From: Gammaproteobacteria bacterium
GTDB lineage: Bacteria; Pseudomonadota; Gammaproteobacteria; UBA4575
Reading direction: 5' to 3'
Length of the DNA stretch: 18,662 nt
NCBI GenBank assembly: GCA_027297825.1
Contig: JAPUHH010000140.1
Location: 1 to 18,662 of the forward strand
Positions 1-8,288 of the stretch are shown piece by piece; the first letter of the stretch is position 1; every line of letters begins with the position of its first letter. The position numbers were made by a program, and so were the translations under genes. Under the pieces are notes generated by a model. It was not told the DNA's origin. It saw only the letters and a list, made by a program, of their open reading frames with translations, and did not search any database.

Positions 1-647
1 AATTTAAATTTAAGGTATCAGGTTGTCCAAATGATTGCATGAATTCAATTGAACGCTCGGACTTTGCTGTTATTGGCACTTGGCGTGATGATATGAAAGT
101 CGACCAAGACGAAGTAAAGAAATTCGTTAACCGCAAAGGTCGACAATATGTAATCGACAATGTAATCACCCGCTGCCCCACCCAAGCCCTTGCTCTTAAA
201 GATGATGACACTTTAGATGTGAATAACAAAGACTGCGTGCGATGCATGCATTGCTTGAACGTCATGGTAAAGGCTTTATCTCCTGGGGATGATAAAGGTG
301 TATCCGTTCTTATGGGTGGTAAACGTACTCTTAAAATTGGCGGCCTAATGGGTACGGTAATCATACCTTTCATGAAACTTGATACGGATGAAGACTACGA
401 AAAATTAGTCGAGATTGCAGAAGAAACCATCGATTTCTGGGCGGAGAATGGCCTAGAACATGAGCGTTGTGGAGAAATGATCGAACGTATTGGGCTCGTA
501 AACTTCCTAGAAGGCATTGGTATAGATGTAGATCCCAATATGGTCACCGAACCACGTGAAAGCAATTATTTGCGCTGCGATACCTGGGACGAAGAAGCCG
601 AAAAGTGGTTCCATAAGCAAGCTGAACATAAACAAGCAGCAGGCTAA
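1..647 (+). CDS. dsrA: Reverse dissimilatory sulfite reductase, alpha subunit (3' part, cut by window edge)
   Basis: The reading frame is open from the first bases (codons begin at position 3) and the gene runs off the left edge; about 215 C-terminal residues are present. The first residues include SGCPNDC, the Cys-X3-Cys half of the sirohaem/[4Fe-4S] ligand motif of the sulfite reductase family. An inserted ferredoxin domain follows (a Cys in RCPTQAL, then CVRCMHC), as in DsrA. The first in-frame ATG (39) lies inside this conserved motif, so it is not the start. DsrAB is the cytoplasmic alpha2beta2 enzyme that here should oxidise DsrC-bound sulfur to sulfite. dsrB follows after 68 bases. The oxidative direction is inferred from the neighbours dsrEFH and dsrL, not from this fragment. 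Confidence 0.96.
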   Translation, partial: FKFKVSGCPNDCMNSIERSDFAVIGTWRDDMKVDQDEVKKFVNRKGRQYVIDNVITRCPTQALALKDDDTLDVNNKDCVRCMHCLNVMVKALSPGDDKGVSVLMGGKRTLKIGGLMGTVIIPFMKLDTDEDYEKLVEIAEETIDFWAENGLEHERCGEMIERIGLVNFLEGIGIDVDPNMVTEPRESNYLRCDTWDEEAEKWFHKQAEHKQAAG

Positions 648-715
648 ATGCTTACGCTTTAACACCAATACTCATTTACACATATAAGTTAGCGATACAA
701 GTTTAGGAGAATAGT

Positions 716-1789
716 ATGGCGCAAACACACCGCCCACCGATAGAATCAGGATGTCCAGATGGCTTCCAATACATGCATCCTGTAATGCGAAAAAATTATG
801 GTGCCTGGGATTACCATGAGCACCCCCGTCCAGGTGTATTACTACACGTAGCCGACAATGGCGAAAAAATTTGGACAGTGCGTGCTGGTACTCAACGTAT
901 TTTAGATGTTTTCACCTTACGCAAACTTTGCGACATTGGGGATAAATTTGCAGATGGTTATGTGCGATTTACTATTCGCAGTAACATCGAATACATGATT
1001 TCTGATGAGGCTAAAGTACAATCTCTTATTGATGAATTAGAAGCAGAAGGTTTTGTAGTAGGTGGAACAAAAAACTCTGTCGCAATGATTTCACACACAC
1101 AGGGTTGGTTACACTGCGATATTCCAGGTACCGATGCTTCTGGTATTGTAAAGGCCATGATGGATGAGCTCATCGATGAGTTTCGTGAAAACAACATGCC
1201 TAACCGTGTACACATGACAACATCTTGTTGCCAAATTAATTGTGGCGGCCAAGGTGATATTGCTATCAATGTGCAATACACCAAACCACCGAAAATCAAT
1301 CACGATTTAGTTTCTAATGTTTGTGAACGACCTTCTGTAGTTGCACGTTGCCCCGTCGCAGCGATTCGTCCTGCACTAGTAAATGGCAAACCATCTTTAG
1401 AAGTCGATGAGAAAAAATGTATTTGTTGTGGTGCCTGTTACCCACCATGTCCACCTATGCAAATTAATGATGCCGAGCATACTAAGCTCGCAATATGGGT
1501 AGGTGGCAATCATAGTAATGCACGTGGCAAGCCTACATTTCAAAAATTAGTGGCTGCGGGCATTCCAAATAATCCGCCGCGTTGGCCAGAAGCCACTGCA
1601 ATCGTTAAAAAAATCTTGCGCACCTATCGTGATGACGCAAAAGACTGGGAGCGTATTAATGATTGGGTAGAGCGAATCGGCTGGCCGCGTTTCTTTGAGA
1701 AAACCGGGCTTCCTTTCACTAAATTCCACATTGATAACTGGCGTGGTTCACGTCGTAGTTTAAATGCTTCGACCCATATTCGATTTTAG
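716..1789 (+). CDS. dsrB: Reverse dissimilatory sulfite reductase, beta subunit
   Basis: 357 residues, normal length for DsrB. Cys134 (GWLHCD), followed by the TTSCCQINCGG motif with Cys171, Cys172 and Cys176, is the region that binds the sirohaem-coupled [4Fe-4S] cluster. A ferredoxin domain follows with Cys212 (ARCPVAAI) and CICCGACYPPCPP (Cys235, 238, 241, 245). It pairs with DsrA to form the cytoplasmic reverse sulfite reductase. The start ATG is preceded by AGGAGA with good spacing, and the N-terminal residues look like normal DsrB. Nothing is missing or broken. Same operon as dsrA upstream and dsrE 15 bases downstream. Confidence 0.97.
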   Translation: MAQTHRPPIESGCPDGFQYMHPVMRKNYGAWDYHEHPRPGVLLHVADNGEKIWTVRAGTQRILDVFTLRKLCDIGDKFADGYVRFTIRSNIEYMISDEAKVQSLIDELEAEGFVVGGTKNSVAMISHTQGWLHCDIPGTDASGIVKAMMDELIDEFRENNMPNRVHMTTSCCQINCGGQGDIAINVQYTKPPKINHDLVSNVCERPSVVARCPVAAIRPALVNGKPSLEVDEKKCICCGACYPPCPPMQINDAEHTKLAIWVGGNHSNARGKPTFQKLVAAGIPNNPPRWPEATAIVKKILRTYRDDAKDWERINDWVERIGWPRFFEKTGLPFTKFHIDNWRGSRRSLNASTHIRF

Positions 1790-1804
1790 ACGTGAGGGAT
1801 CAAT

Positions 1805-2197
1805 GTGAAATTTGGAATAGTAATAAATGAAGGCCCGTATACGCATCAATCTTCTGATTCGGCACTGCAATTTGTCAAAGCAGCTTTAGGAAAAGGCCAC
1901 GAAATTTTTCGTATATTTTTCTATCATGACGGCGTAAACAATGGCACAGACTTAGGCGTCCCCCCACAAGATGACCGCAATCTTGCAAAAGAATGGTCGG
2001 AACTTGCAGAAAAACACGGGCTAGACTTAGTGGTATGTATAGCCGCTGCACAACGTCGCGGCATGCTGGATGCAGATGAGATGAAACGACACGGCAAAAA
2101 CGCGAGCAATTTAAGCAAAGGCTTTCGTATTTCCGGCTTAGGACAATTAATTGAAGCCGGCATCCAGGCAGATCGCTTGGTCACTTTTGGAGATTGA
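1805..2197 (+). CDS. dsrE: DsrE, sulfurtransferase subunit of DsrEFH
   Basis: 130 residues of the DsrE/TusD family. The start is GTG at 1805, preceded by GAGGGA; the ATG two bases earlier (1803) runs straight into TGA and cannot be used. The catalytic cysteine falls at residue 78 (LDLVVCIAAAQRRG), the same number as the persulfide-carrying Cys78 described in Allochromatium DsrE. In that system DsrE2F2H2 is a cytoplasmic hexamer that hands persulfide sulfur to DsrC. The presence of dsrEFH next to dsrAB is a marker of the sulfur-oxidising form of the pathway. The stop is followed after two bases by the dsrF ATG, implying coupled translation. Confidence 0.96.
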   Translation: MKFGIVINEGPYTHQSSDSALQFVKAALGKGHEIFRIFFYHDGVNNGTDLGVPPQDDRNLAKEWSELAEKHGLDLVVCIAAAQRRGMLDADEMKRHGKNASNLSKGFRISGLGQLIEAGIQADRLVTFGD

Positions 2198-2199
2198 TC

Positions 2200-2619
2200 A
2201 TGGAAACAGCTGAAGGCGTAGTTAAAAAATTCTGCTACATGAATCGAAAAGCCCCTTACGGAACAATTTATGCTCTAGAGTCATTAGAAGTGGTCCTCAT
2301 TGCTGCAGCATTTGACCAAGACATCAGCCTAGTATTTGCAGATGACGGAGTTTATCAACTCACCAAAGATCAAGATACTGATGGCATCGGTATGAAAAAT
2401 TTTTCCAAAACCTATAGTGCGCTTGGGGATTACGATATTAATAAAATATATGTCGAGAAAGAATCCTTAGAAGAACGCGGTTTATCTGTCGATGATCTTC
2501 AAGCCTTAACCTACGAAGACGAAGATGATGATTGGGCCGAAAAAAACTCACTATTCGTCGTCGGCCGAGAAGAATTGACCGCACTGATTGACGAACAAGA
2601 TGTAGTACTCAGTTTCTAG
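2200..2619 (+). CDS. dsrF: DsrF, subunit of the DsrEFH sulfurtransferase
   Basis: 139 residues of the DsrF/TusC family, recognised by the RKAPYGTIYALESLEVVL and DDGVYQLT segments. I chose ATG 2200 rather than the in-frame TTG at 2194: the ATG has GGAG (2189-2191 region) at usable distance and gives the normal N-terminus, while TTG would overlap the dsrE stop. An acidic stretch (YEDEDDDWAEKN) interrupts the C-terminal third, a region that varies in this family. DsrF is structural in DsrE2F2H2; the sulfur-binding cysteines lie in DsrE and DsrH. Ten bases separate it from dsrH. Confidence 0.95.
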   Translation: METAEGVVKKFCYMNRKAPYGTIYALESLEVVLIAAAFDQDISLVFADDGVYQLTKDQDTDGIGMKNFSKTYSALGDYDINKIYVEKESLEERGLSVDDLQALTYEDEDDDWAEKNSLFVVGREELTALIDEQDVVLSF

Positions 2620-2629
2620 GGTAATAAAT

Positions 2630-2938
2630 ATGACAATGTTGCACACCGTTAATAAATCACCATTTGAGCGCAATACGCTTGAATCTTGCCTGCGTCTTGC
2701 CAAAAAAGGCAGCGCCGTACTTTTATTTGAAGACGGGGTTATTGGCGCAATGCAAAACACTAAATTTAGCGAAAAAGTTTCTCAGGCAATGAGTGATTTA
2801 TCGTTTTATGTCTTAGGTCCTGATATCAAAGCCCGGGGTCTTAGTGAAAAAAAGGTAATCGACGGCATAAAAGTTGTTGATTATAACGATTTTGTAGATT
2901 TAACGGCCGAACATAATGCCGTTCAGTCTTGGCTTTAA
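2630..2938 (+). CDS. dsrH: DsrH, subunit of the DsrEFH sulfurtransferase
   Basis: 102 residues of the DsrH/TusB family. Cys20 (LESCLRLAKKG) sits exactly where the conserved DsrH cysteine is found, and the KKGSAVLLFEDGVIGA segment is typical. It completes the DsrE2F2H2 hexamer. The start ATG at 2630 is 10 bases after dsrF; GGGTAAT gives a weak ribosome site, and the second Met (residue 3) would be an alternative start with the same product. Intact gene, directly ahead of dsrC, its functional partner. Confidence 0.95.
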   Translation: MTMLHTVNKSPFERNTLESCLRLAKKGSAVLLFEDGVIGAMQNTKFSEKVSQAMSDLSFYVLGPDIKARGLSEKKVIDGIKVVDYNDFVDLTAEHNAVQSWL

Positions 2939-2974
2939 TTATTTCTGATTAATAAAAGGTAACAGGAGAGTCGC

Positions 2975-3307
2975 ATGTCCCTAGAAGTAAGTGGTAAGTC
3001 TTATGAGACTGATGAAGAAGGTTATTTAGCAGAGCTTAGCCAATGGAAACCAGAATTAGCGGAAGCCATGGCCTCTGCAGATGGCGCCGAGTTAGGTGAG
3101 TTTCATTGGGAAGTTATTAACTTTCTACGTGAGTATTATGAAGAGTATCAAATTGCACCTGCAGTGCGAGTACTTACCAAAGCAATTGGCAAAAAATTAG
3201 GTAAAGACAAGGGTAACAGCAAGTATTTATACGAATTATTCCCTTACGGCCCTGCGAAACAAGCATGTAAATATGCAGGCCTGCCAAAACCAACGGGTTG
3301 CGTCTAG
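2975..3307 (+). CDS. dsrC: DsrC, sulfur carrier protein
   Basis: 110 residues with the hallmark flexible C-terminal arm ending in CKYAGLPKPTGCV. The two redox-active cysteines are Cys98 and Cys109 (penultimate residue), so this is a true DsrC and not a TusE-like form with only the last cysteine. It accepts persulfide from DsrEFH, and the DsrC trisulfide links DsrAB to the DsrMKJOP membrane complex. A strong ribosome site (AACAGGAGAG) precedes the ATG by a normal distance, better than for most other genes of the operon, in keeping with a highly made carrier protein. A long perfect hairpin follows the gene. Confidence 0.97.
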   Translation: MSLEVSGKSYETDEEGYLAELSQWKPELAEAMASADGAELGEFHWEVINFLREYYEEYQIAPAVRVLTKAIGKKLGKDKGNSKYLYELFPYGPAKQACKYAGLPKPTGCV

Positions 3308-3327
3308 CTGCTAGTTGTATTTATACG

Positions 3328-3365
3328 GCTGAAACTGAGAGGTGGATACACCTCTCAGTTTCAGC
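3328..3365 (+). promoter_or_regulatory. Perfect 17-bp hairpin between dsrC and dsrM
   Basis: GCTGAAACTGAGAGGTG (3328-3344) is exactly complementary to 3349-3365, with a four-base GATA loop. It lies 20 bases after the dsrC stop and 52 before the dsrM start. The bases after it (TTGTTGATTC) are only partly T-rich, so it is not a textbook strong intrinsic terminator. It may be a leaky terminator/attenuator or an RNA stability element protecting the upstream dsrC message. Either role would lower the dsrM to dsrR level relative to dsrC. The structure is certain; the role is inferred. Confidence 0.7.
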
Positions 3366-3417
3366 TTGTTGATTCATGCTTTACATACAAACATGAGCTT
3401 CCAAGGATCCATTATTA

Positions 3418-4173
3418 ATGTCAGCATTAACCATAACGTTTGCCATTTTATTTTATCTAGCCACTGCTTGCTTAGTAGGCTTCACTGCACGTAAGATTTG
3501 GATCTACGCAAAAACCCCCGCGCCTTTAAAGATACCCATCACACCCGCTCCCACCACACGCAGGGGTGTCGCATTTAGAATGTTAAAGGAGTTAACGATA
3601 TTTGAAAGTTTGTTCAAGTCCAACAAATGGACATGGCTATTTGGCTGGCTGTTTCATTTCGGTCTGTTGTTAGTGCTACTAAGGCATCTGCGTTATTTCA
3701 CCGACCCAGTTTGGGCTTGGGTCGTTTTTATTCAGCCCTTTGGTAAATATGCTACTTTTATGCTGCTAGCGGGCTTAGCCGGCTTGTGGGGCAGAAGACT
3801 ATTGGTTGATCGTGTGCGCTACATCTCTGCACCTTCAGATCATTTGATGTTGCTATTGCTCATCGCTATTGGCGCCACTGGCGCATTAATGACCTTTGTA
3901 AAGCATACCGACATCGTTGCATTGAAATCATTTTTCATCGGGCTAATGACATTTAGCTGGTCAGCAATGCCTAACGATCTTATTTTGATTGTACATCTAA
4001 GTTTAGTCATTCTATTAATGTTGATTTTCCCATTTAGCAAACTCCTACATGCACCAGGGATATTTTTCAGTCCTACACTTAATCAAGTCGACAACCCGCG
4101 TGAACGCCGACATGTTGCTGCGGATTGGACGACGAAAATTGAGTCCTCCATGAAATCAACAAGGGCGAGTTAA
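3418..4173 (+). CDS. dsrM: DsrM, membrane cytochrome b subunit of DsrMKJOP
   Basis: 251 residues, an integral membrane protein of the NarI-like cytochrome b type. Hydrophobic segments lie near residues 3-25, 73-90, 111-130, 141-162 and 186-206. Histidines in or next to these helices (His80, His90, His142, His193, His211) are candidate haem b ligands and agree with a two-haem quinone-interacting subunit. The ATG at 3418 has AAGGA upstream. Two bases separate its stop from dsrK, its direct partner in the core module of the complex. Confidence 0.94.
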   Translation: MSALTITFAILFYLATACLVGFTARKIWIYAKTPAPLKIPITPAPTTRRGVAFRMLKELTIFESLFKSNKWTWLFGWLFHFGLLLVLLRHLRYFTDPVWAWVVFIQPFGKYATFMLLAGLAGLWGRRLLVDRVRYISAPSDHLMLLLLIAIGATGALMTFVKHTDIVALKSFFIGLMTFSWSAMPNDLILIVHLSLVILLMLIFPFSKLLHAPGIFFSPTLNQVDNPRERRHVAADWTTKIESSMKSTRAS

Positions 4174-4175
4174 TT

Positions 4176-5717
4176 ATGGCTGTTGCAGAATTTGATACGC
4201 CCGAACTAAAAGAATATCCGGTGATCCCGCATCTGCAAAAAGATGTGATGGCGCACAGCAGACCCTTTGAGGCCAAAGCGGAACTTCAAGAGAAACTCGG
4301 ATTCCCCGGTGGACTGATCGACAACTGGCAACAAGTTGCGATCGAAAAAATGGGAGAGCTGAATAAAAAATACCGTTCTCTACAAGTGTATCTTGATTCA
4401 TGTGTGAAATGTGGCGCCTGCACCGACAAGTGCCATTATTATCTAGGCACTAGCGACCCAAAAAATATGCCGGTTGCACGGCAAGATTTATATCGAAAAA
4501 TCTATCGCCGTTACTTCACCATCTCCGGCAAACTCTTTCCTAAACTCGTTGGCGCTGAAGACCTAACTGAAGAAGTGTTAGAAGACTGGTATAGCTATTT
4601 TCACCAGTGCTCACAATGTCGACGCTGCTCTGTATATTGCCCCTACGGCATTGATACTGCAGAAATCTCTATGGCGGCACGTGAAGTCATGGATACCGTA
4701 GGTAAAGGACAAAAATATTGCAATGAAATTATTGGCAAGGCACAAACCATTGGCAACAACCTTGGATTACCCGAGCCAGCATTGGTTAACACTTTAGAGG
4801 GCTTAGAAGAAGACGTTGAAGAGGAAACTGGAGTGAAAGTTCGCTTTCCTGTAGATGAAAAAGGTGCAGAAGTGTTGCTCATTACACCTTCGGCTGACTT
4901 TTTTGCTGAACCTCATATCGATGGACTAATTGGTTACGCAAAAGTATTCCACCAGGCAAAAATCTCTTGGACACTCAGTTCATTTGCAAGTGAAGCCGCC
5001 AACTTTGGCATGTTCATCGGCAGTTACGAGAACATGCAAAAACTTGCTTTGCGAATTCGTCAAGCTGCTATTGATCTTGGTGTAAAAAGAATAGTGTTTG
5101 GTGAATGTGGCCACGCTTGGCGTGTTGCCTATTCTTTCTTAAATACGCTTGCTGGGCCGTTTGACTTCCTAGATCAAAATTATCCTATACCTCAACACAT
5201 TTGTGAGGTGACCCATGGCCTAATTGAAGAAGGAAAATTAACGCTAGATCCTTCACGAAATGACGATATGGTGGTGACGTATCATGACTCGTGTAATGTT
5301 GCGCGCGCCTCACGCATGGGTGATAAGCCTGGCGGTCAGTTCGAAATCCCAAGAGAAATTATTAAAGCGGTATGTAACCACTACGTAGATATGCCGAGTC
5401 ATTCTATCAAAGAAGGCACTTATTGCTGCGGTGGCGGTGGTGGTTTGTTAACGGATGACTTAATCGAACTACGCGTTAAGGGTGCATTGCCACGTATGGA
5501 AGCACTTAAAAGTGTAGTAGATGAATATGGCGTAACACATATGGCTGCAATTTGCGCGATCTGCAAAAGTCAATTTTCAAAAGTATTTCCGTACTACAAT
5601 TTTAGTATGGATCAAATTATCAGCCTGCATCAACTCGTCAGCAATGCAATTGTCTTGCAACCGGAAGGTAACTCCTCAGAAGGTTCTGATGACGAAAGCC
5701 AAGTTGAAGCCGCTTGA
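4176..5717 (+). CDS. dsrK: DsrK, HdrD-like iron-sulfur catalytic subunit of DsrMKJOP
   Basis: 513 residues. Two [4Fe-4S] motifs come first: CVKCGACTDKC (Cys76, 79, 82, 86) and CSQCRRCSVYC (Cys145, 148, 151, 155). The C-terminal half holds two CCG-type motifs as in heterodisulfide reductase HdrD: GECGH (Cys311), HDSCN (Cys373), CCGGGGG (Cys417/418) and ICAIC (Cys460/463). These bind the special cluster thought to act on the DsrC di/trisulfide. It is a cytoplasmic face subunit attached to DsrM. All expected cysteines are present. A short acidic tail (residues 500-513) ends the protein. Confidence 0.96.
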   Translation: MAVAEFDTPELKEYPVIPHLQKDVMAHSRPFEAKAELQEKLGFPGGLIDNWQQVAIEKMGELNKKYRSLQVYLDSCVKCGACTDKCHYYLGTSDPKNMPVARQDLYRKIYRRYFTISGKLFPKLVGAEDLTEEVLEDWYSYFHQCSQCRRCSVYCPYGIDTAEISMAAREVMDTVGKGQKYCNEIIGKAQTIGNNLGLPEPALVNTLEGLEEDVEEETGVKVRFPVDEKGAEVLLITPSADFFAEPHIDGLIGYAKVFHQAKISWTLSSFASEAANFGMFIGSYENMQKLALRIRQAAIDLGVKRIVFGECGHAWRVAYSFLNTLAGPFDFLDQNYPIPQHICEVTHGLIEEGKLTLDPSRNDDMVVTYHDSCNVARASRMGDKPGGQFEIPREIIKAVCNHYVDMPSHSIKEGTYCCGGGGGLLTDDLIELRVKGALPRMEALKSVVDEYGVTHMAAICAICKSQFSKVFPYYNFSMDQIISLHQLVSNAIVLQPEGNSSEGSDDESQVEAA

Positions 5718-5775
5718 ATTAGTTTTTGTATAAAGAATTTAAATTAAAGAACGTTTAAGGAATTAGGAGCAAAGT

Positions 5776-7725
5776 ATGGCAGCCTCTAAAGAAGAGATGA
5801 CTCATAAACTCACTTTCAGAAAATTTGAAGACGGAGATTATGTGTGGGGAAATTTTGGTGACCAAATATTTAGCGCTGATACCTCCCATAAATGTCCTAC
5901 GTATGTACACCGTACACCGCCTTGTCAAGGCAGTTGCCCATCGGGTGAAGACATTCGTGGTTGGTTACAAATTGTACGTGGCATTGAAAAACCGCCAGCA
6001 GAAATATCGATGCAAGAATACGCATTTCAACGTTCTACGGAAGCCAACCCATTCCCTTCCATGATGGGCCGTGTTTGTCCCGCGCCCTGCCAAGATGGTT
6101 GCAACCGCAATCATGTTGAAGATTTTGTCGGCATCAATGCGGTAGAACAATACATTGGAGACACTGCATTTGAACAAGGCTTTAAATTTTCTGCCCCGGA
6201 GGAATTAAGTGGTAAAAAAGTTGCCATTATAGGTGGCGGTCCTGCAGGACTGGCAGCAGCTTACCAATTGCGTCTTAAAGGTCATGCCAGTGTCATTTTT
6301 GATGACCACGAAGAGCTAGGCGGTATGTTCCGTTATGGCATCCCTGGCTACCGTACGCCACGCAATTTTTTAAATCACGAAATTCAACGCATTCTTGATA
6401 TGGGCAATATTGAAACCCGCATGCAAACCCGCGTGGGAAGAGATATCGCAGTTAAAGAAGTCGAAAACGAATTTGATGCCATCGTTTGGGCTCTAGGCTG
6501 TCAATCAGGACGTGGGCTCCCCGTCGAAGGTGGTGACGCACCTAATTGCGTTTCAGGAGTAAAATTTCTGGAAGCATTCAATACCGGTCACTTACAAGTT
6601 ACCGCCAACCGTGTGGTATGTGTAGGGGGTGGTGATACTTCTATTGACGTCGTATCTGTAGCACGCCGACTTGGAAAAATTGAATCATTAAATAAAGAAG
6701 AAGCTCCTGAGCATGTTATTGGTGGTTATGTTGCACATGACGCAGCTTACGCCGCTGCACGTCAAGGCGCTGATGTAACGCTGACTTCTTTATTCCCTCG
6801 TGCCGAAATGACAGCTGCCGATCACGAAGTGCACGATGCAATACGTGAAGGCGTAAAAATCAAAGATGGTGTAATGCCTATTAAAGTCATCTTAGGTGAT
6901 GATGGTCGCGCAATTGCACTGCGTATGGCGGAATGTAAATTAGAAGATAACCGCCCCGTTATAGTTGAAGGTACAGAGTTTGATATCGAATGTGACTTAA
7001 TTGTTGCTGCAATTGGTCAAGGCGGTGATCTCGAAGGTCTTGAAGACTTTGATAACGGTCGTGGCCTGATTGATGCTGATAAATTTTATGCCGTGCCCAA
7101 TCGTGAAGGTCATTTTGTATGTGGCGATATTGTTCGGCCTCATCTACTAACCACTGCAATTGGCCAAGCTTCTATCGCAGCGGATAGCATTGATTTCTAC
7201 TTTAATGATCAAGAAACTAAGAAACGACCAAAAATCGATGTGCATCACTTCAACTTGCTAGAAAAATTACAAGAATCAGGGCTTGAGCCGGCTGACTATG
7301 AAAAAGGTGCGCATCGAGGCACCGACGAAGCTGAGTATTCGGTACATAACTATGAAGATCGTTCTGCGCAAGAAATTGTTGGTGCAGATGAATTATTCCT
7401 AAGCCACTTTCCATTCACGCCACGTAATTTGCGCAAAGAACATGGCCCCGGTGCTGAGCAAGTATTAGGCCATTTCGAAGAGCGCATGGAAAACTTCACA
7501 GAAGAAAAAGCCGTAGAAGAAGCTGCTCGTTGCATGAGCTGCGGAATGTGCTTTGAATGTGACAACTGTATTGTGTACTGTCCACAAGATGCAGTCTTTC
7601 GCGTGAATAAAGACGCCTCTACGACGGGGCGTTATGTCGACACCGACTACGACAAGTGTATCGGTTGCCATATTTGCGCAGATGTTTGCCCTACTGGCTA
7701 CATCGACATGGCTCTAGGGCATTAA
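5776..7725 (+). CDS. dsrL: DsrL, NAD(P)H:acceptor oxidoreductase partner of DsrAB
   Basis: 649 residues, GltD-like flavoprotein. A cysteine-rich N-terminal cluster region (CQGSC 50-54, CPAPCQDGC 101-109) precedes an FAD dinucleotide fold (IGGGPAGLAAAY, around 152-163) and a second NAD(P) fold (VGGGDTSIDVV, around 283-293). Two [4Fe-4S] motifs close the protein: CMSCGMC...CDNC...YCP (586-603) and CIGCHICADVCP (628-639). DsrL is essential in sulfur oxidisers, where it takes electrons from DsrAB; its position between dsrK and dsrJ is typical of them. No rhodanese domain follows. The ATG has AGGAG at 5766-5770. Confidence 0.95.
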   Translation: MAASKEEMTHKLTFRKFEDGDYVWGNFGDQIFSADTSHKCPTYVHRTPPCQGSCPSGEDIRGWLQIVRGIEKPPAEISMQEYAFQRSTEANPFPSMMGRVCPAPCQDGCNRNHVEDFVGINAVEQYIGDTAFEQGFKFSAPEELSGKKVAIIGGGPAGLAAAYQLRLKGHASVIFDDHEELGGMFRYGIPGYRTPRNFLNHEIQRILDMGNIETRMQTRVGRDIAVKEVENEFDAIVWALGCQSGRGLPVEGGDAPNCVSGVKFLEAFNTGHLQVTANRVVCVGGGDTSIDVVSVARRLGKIESLNKEEAPEHVIGGYVAHDAAYAAARQGADVTLTSLFPRAEMTAADHEVHDAIREGVKIKDGVMPIKVILGDDGRAIALRMAECKLEDNRPVIVEGTEFDIECDLIVAAIGQGGDLEGLEDFDNGRGLIDADKFYAVPNREGHFVCGDIVRPHLLTTAIGQASIAADSIDFYFNDQETKKRPKIDVHHFNLLEKLQESGLEPADYEKGAHRGTDEAEYSVHNYEDRSAQEIVGADELFLSHFPFTPRNLRKEHGPGAEQVLGHFEERMENFTEEKAVEEAARCMSCGMCFECDNCIVYCPQDAVFRVNKDASTTGRYVDTDYDKCIGCHICADVCPTGYIDMALGH

Positions 7726-7774
7726 CTAGACTCACAGGAACCCTTCGTGGCGAATTACTATACGATTAAATGTA

Positions 7775-8263
7775 ATGCGAATATTGAAAAGCAAATGGCA
7801 CATATTAGTGTGCTTGATTATTACCCTTATCGCTTATGTGCCAATGTTTAATGCATTTGCGGAGAGTTCAGCAGACATTCCAAAGCCAAAGAGCAACTAC
7901 AGTGATGAAACGCGCTGTGTTGAACCTGTAGCGATCATGCGCAAGCAACACTTTGTATATCTTCTAGAACATAGGGATAAAACGGTCATTGAAGGGATTC
8001 GCACCACGCAATATAGTTTAAACGCCTGTATCGATTGCCATATCACCCCTAACGCTGAAGGTGAATTTGCGCGTTATTCGGATGACACACATTTTTGTGC
8101 AAGCTGCCATCAATTTACTGCAGTCAATATTGATTGCTTCCAATGTCATGCCGATCGACCCGAAGAAGCGATTCGCAAAACTAGAAATCCCAATACAACT
8201 GTTACTGCTCACACACAAGAAATCCATGAATATTTACAGCTTGGTGAAACACAACCCCACTGA
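7775..8263 (+). CDS. dsrJ: DsrJ, triheme cytochrome c of DsrMKJOP
   Basis: 162 residues. An N-terminal hydrophobic stretch (about residues 9-27) after a basic start serves as signal/anchor, placing the protein in the periplasm. Three haem c motifs are present: CIDCH (85-89), CASCH (108-112) and CFQCH (121-125). Cys48 in TRCVEPVAIMR matches the position of the unusual cysteine haem ligand reported for Allochromatium DsrJ. The ATG at 7775 has no good ribosome site; AGGAA at 7736-7740 is 35 bases away and better placed for an out-of-frame GTG at 7747. There is no other usual in-frame start after the upstream TAG. Confidence 0.94.
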   Translation: MRILKSKWHILVCLIITLIAYVPMFNAFAESSADIPKPKSNYSDETRCVEPVAIMRKQHFVYLLEHRDKTVIEGIRTTQYSLNACIDCHITPNAEGEFARYSDDTHFCASCHQFTAVNIDCFQCHADRPEEAIRKTRNPNTTVTAHTQEIHEYLQLGETQPH

Positions 8264-8288
8264 ATCAAACGTTCATCATACATAAGAT

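Noticed and set aside
2194..2199. TTG upstream start for dsrF
   Set aside because: The ATG at 2200 is better spaced from GGAG and gives the usual N-terminus.
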